From Setophaga petechia (taxonomy: Eukaryota > Chordata > Aves > Passeriformes > Parulidae), in the NCBI GenBank assembly GCA_024362935.1, contig JANCRA010000040.1, positions 1,550,001 to 1,614,000 of the forward strand: a stretch of 64,000 bases of DNA. The letters are read 5' to 3'. This document shows, piece by piece, positions 61,646-64,000 of the stretch. The notes beneath the pieces were generated by a model. The model was given only the letters and a program-made list of their open reading frames with translations, did not search any database and was not told the origin of the DNA. Both the position numbers and the translations under genes were made by a program. Numbering within the stretch: position 1 is the first letter of the stretch; each line of letters opens with the position of its first letter.

Positions 61646-62574
61646 AAAAAAAGAAAAGAAAACACAGCATTTGCTAATTTTTTTCCTTCATATCCTTTTA
61701 TAACTTACTTTATATATGTTATATTTTGACCTCCCAACCTTCTTCCAGGTTATACTTATTAAACAATATATTTTAAAAGTCAAGAGTATTAAATTCTAAC
61801 ATAACAATCCAATAAGTACTTCATCAGCCAAATCTTTATCACTGTAATCTGCTAAAACCATGACTTCATTACAAGATTACCTTTCCTTTTTACTTTGTTC
61901 CTAGCCAAATCCAATTCTAATTAACTACTCCAGCTCAATTTTCCCATGTAGTTAACATGCTCTGCTGCAGGAAGGTGCTACACTTTTGTGGGTAACATGA
62001 AAATTTCAGTGGATTGTGACAAGAATTTAGTTATACTGAGAAGCCAGAGTGTTAATGAAAGGGATTTTTCAAAGTCAGCTTATTTTCTGCCTTTATTTCT
62101 GTTTGTCAAAAAAACATCTCTGTAAGGTTAATGCATCAAATGACACATATTGAGAGCACCAGACTGCCTGCAGTACAAAACCAAATAATCTCATTTCTAC
62201 TATTTGGAAATTTTTATCTCTATGCGATTAATCAGAGGTAAAGGTATAATTTAAAGCTACATTACTCTTGCTGCAAAGCTCCCTATTTGCAATGTACTTT
62301 TTTACTCCTCGCTGTAAATGGCACAAGCCCACAGGCAGCCTTGCCAATGTGTGGTTCCTGGCTGCACTGAGCTCTTGCCAAAGAGGCAATTTAATTACTG
62401 ACAATAGACCTGAAAATTAATGGTGGTCACTCAGGACAGGACTAAGGTTACAGGAGATGGTTTCTCTGGGATATTCCTATTAGCAAGGGAAGAACCAGCG
62501 GTTCATAACATGTCATACTTGCATGAATAGAATAAAATATTTTTTTGTGGCAGAGGCTTAACCCATCAACCCAT
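61646..62574. other. AT-rich non-coding sequence
   Basis: No feature is recognised. Confidence 0.5.
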
Positions 62575-62658
62575 CCTAGTTTTCATGGATACATGTGGAT
62601 ACCACCAAAATCCCTTGTGGTATTTTGGTGGTATCTACATGTATCCTTGAAAACTAGG
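62575..62658. repeat. Near-perfect 37-bp inverted repeat with 10-bp loop
   Basis: Arms 62575-62611 and 62622-62658 are complementary at 35 of 37 positions. The loop at 62612-62621 reads CCCTTGTGGT. The transcript of either strand would fold into a long hairpin. It matches no repeat family I know. It could be a small MITE-like element, a hairpin RNA precursor, or a recent inverted duplication. Confidence 0.93.
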
Positions 62659-62984
62659 GTTTTCATGGCCTCATAATATATGCAGTACTGTACATATCTC
62701 TTTCTGCCTGAAAAGTGTTCACCTTTAAGCACACGGCAAGAAAACAGGTTTTGTCCTCCAAACACACGACTGGATGTATCCTGTTCTGGTTCTCCTTTAG
62801 CACTGGGTGTTTTCCACTGATCACTGGGGTGCAATCCTTATTTTTGCAACCCAGTCAGAATTCTGAGATACCTCATTGTTAGTGACTCTTCCAGGGTCAC
62901 TTTGAGTATGCAGCATTATTTCCATTGTTTTCAGTAGTAACAGTGTGATCTTTCTCATAATTTCTGCAAAGACATAATTTGTCA

Positions 62985-63490
62985 AAGAAGTCTAGAAATA
63001 TCTAGATTGAAAGAGACCTCTGGAGCTCATCTGGAGTCACCCATAGCCTTGTCAAATGACTTTGAATTTTTCCAGGGATAGATGTCCCTTGATCTCTCTC
63101 AGAACACATCCTAATGCCACGCAACACTCATGCTGAGGATTTTTAAATTATACTGGTTCCGTTTCCCTTGTTACAACTTTTGCAACATTTCTTCCTCTTC
63201 TTTCACTGCACACATCCTGGAAATGATGGTTTCATCTTCTTCACATTTCTCATTATGAGAGTGAACAACTGCAATGAAATCAAGCCTTCAGCTTCCTTTG
63301 TTCCAATCTAAACATATCCAGTTCTCATCAGTCAGGCACATCTCCATACTAGTGGTCCTTCACTGTGTTCTCTCCAGTTTGTTGGTCTCTGTTATGCACC
63401 AGAGACCCCTAAACTGGACAGTGTAGTCTGGGTTCAGCTGTCCTCTTCCCTAGCATGAATGTCAAACCTCAGCAGTTCAGTGCAGGGAAT
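62985..63490 (-). mobile_element. Old CR1 LINE fragment (antisense)
   Basis: Diverged reverse-complement CR1: GATTGAAAGAGACCTCTGGA, then AATCTAAACATATCCAGTTC, then TGTGTTCTCTCCAGTTTG and CCCCTAAACTGGACAGTGTA. Indels are frequent and the ends are approximate. Confidence 0.7.
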
Positions 63491-64000
63491 CACAACTTGT
63501 TTTGGTACCACATTTGTAGAACACTCAACACCATGGGGCTCAGCAGCTGTGCAGATTTTGTCTAAAGAAGCATAAAGAGGTCCAAGATAAAAAAGTTATG
63601 ACTTCAAGCTGTATAAATGCTTAACATCATGTATGAAAAGTATAGTGACAGGTGCCTTCAGGACTAGTGCATCAGTCAGGCAAAACAGGACTGAAACTGC
63701 TAGAACAAGTTTTCATGAAAGAAGAAAATAGACAGTCATTAGGATATTCAAATTGTGGAAGATTTGTAAAACATGAAAGCCATGTCCACATGCTGACACC
63801 TGTCAAGACCACAGAGGCTATAGGCGAAAAACCATAAAAATAACCAAGATATCTTCTCTGTAGGCAGAAGACAGCTGGTAGTTACCCTGGCCTCCTGCTG
63901 AACACTGGGCTCACTGCTGTGAGCACATTTACCTGCTACTGACAGATTCCACCAGTCACAAGAAACCCAATGTTCCATCCACAGGCATGGGGTGACCAGG
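63491..64000. other. Non-coding sequence at the window edge
   Basis: No gene or repeat is recognised. Confidence 0.5.

Noticed and set aside
1..64000. tRNA, rRNA, CRISPR, bacterial operon or intact retroviral genes
   Set aside because: I looked and saw none. Repeats are LINE, LTR, microsatellite or minisatellite types, and no cloverleaf-like or spaced-repeat array was found.

Overview
The window is vertebrate nuclear DNA from a bird, most likely a songbird. The evidence is a two-exon G-protein-coupled receptor gene with a long intron and GT/AG splice sites, many CR1 LINE fragments on both strands, and endogenous-retrovirus LTRs of kinds I recall as common in passerine genomes. There are no bacterial-style operons, no CRISPR arrays and no recognisable tRNA or rRNA genes. 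The bird assignment is firm; the passerine assignment is an inference from the LTR families.

The only protein-coding gene I can support is MTNR1B, the melatonin receptor type 1B (MT2, Mel1b), on the + strand. Coding exon 1 (17665-17881) encodes the extracellular N-terminus and transmembrane helix 1. A 20,529-bp phase-1 intron follows (17882-38410). Coding exon 2 (38411-39279) encodes helices 2-7 and the C-terminal tail. The joined product is 361 residues, close to the usual length of about 362, and appears intact. Exon 1 lies in a CpG island (about 16540-18080). A second GC-rich peak within intron 1 (about 18600-19780) holds a TATA-box-like sequence, a G-quadruplex motif and a (GCTGG)10 repeat.

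Upstream flank (1-16540): mostly unique AT-rich sequence with a 39-bp minisatellite, a poly-G tract, a CR1 fragment (about 5680-6045), a minus-strand LTR (about 6455-6990) and a nearly full-length plus-strand LTR (10736-11844). Intron 1 holds three CR1 pieces and a small CpG-rich pocket with a CTCF-like motif near 34107. Downstream flank (39280-64000): CR1 copies, including an old minus-strand element split by a younger plus-strand one with an 8-bp target-site duplication (46047-46442), a truncated minus-strand LTR (about 57660-58188), an 850-bp CR1 (about 59395-60247), and a near-perfect 37-bp inverted repeat at 62575-62658. The rest is non-coding sequence without recognisable exons.

I found no wholly new system. 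The best candidates for follow-up are the intron-1 regulatory cluster (second CpG peak and CTCF-like pocket), the long hairpin near 62.6 kb, and lineage-specific features of the receptor's two termini.
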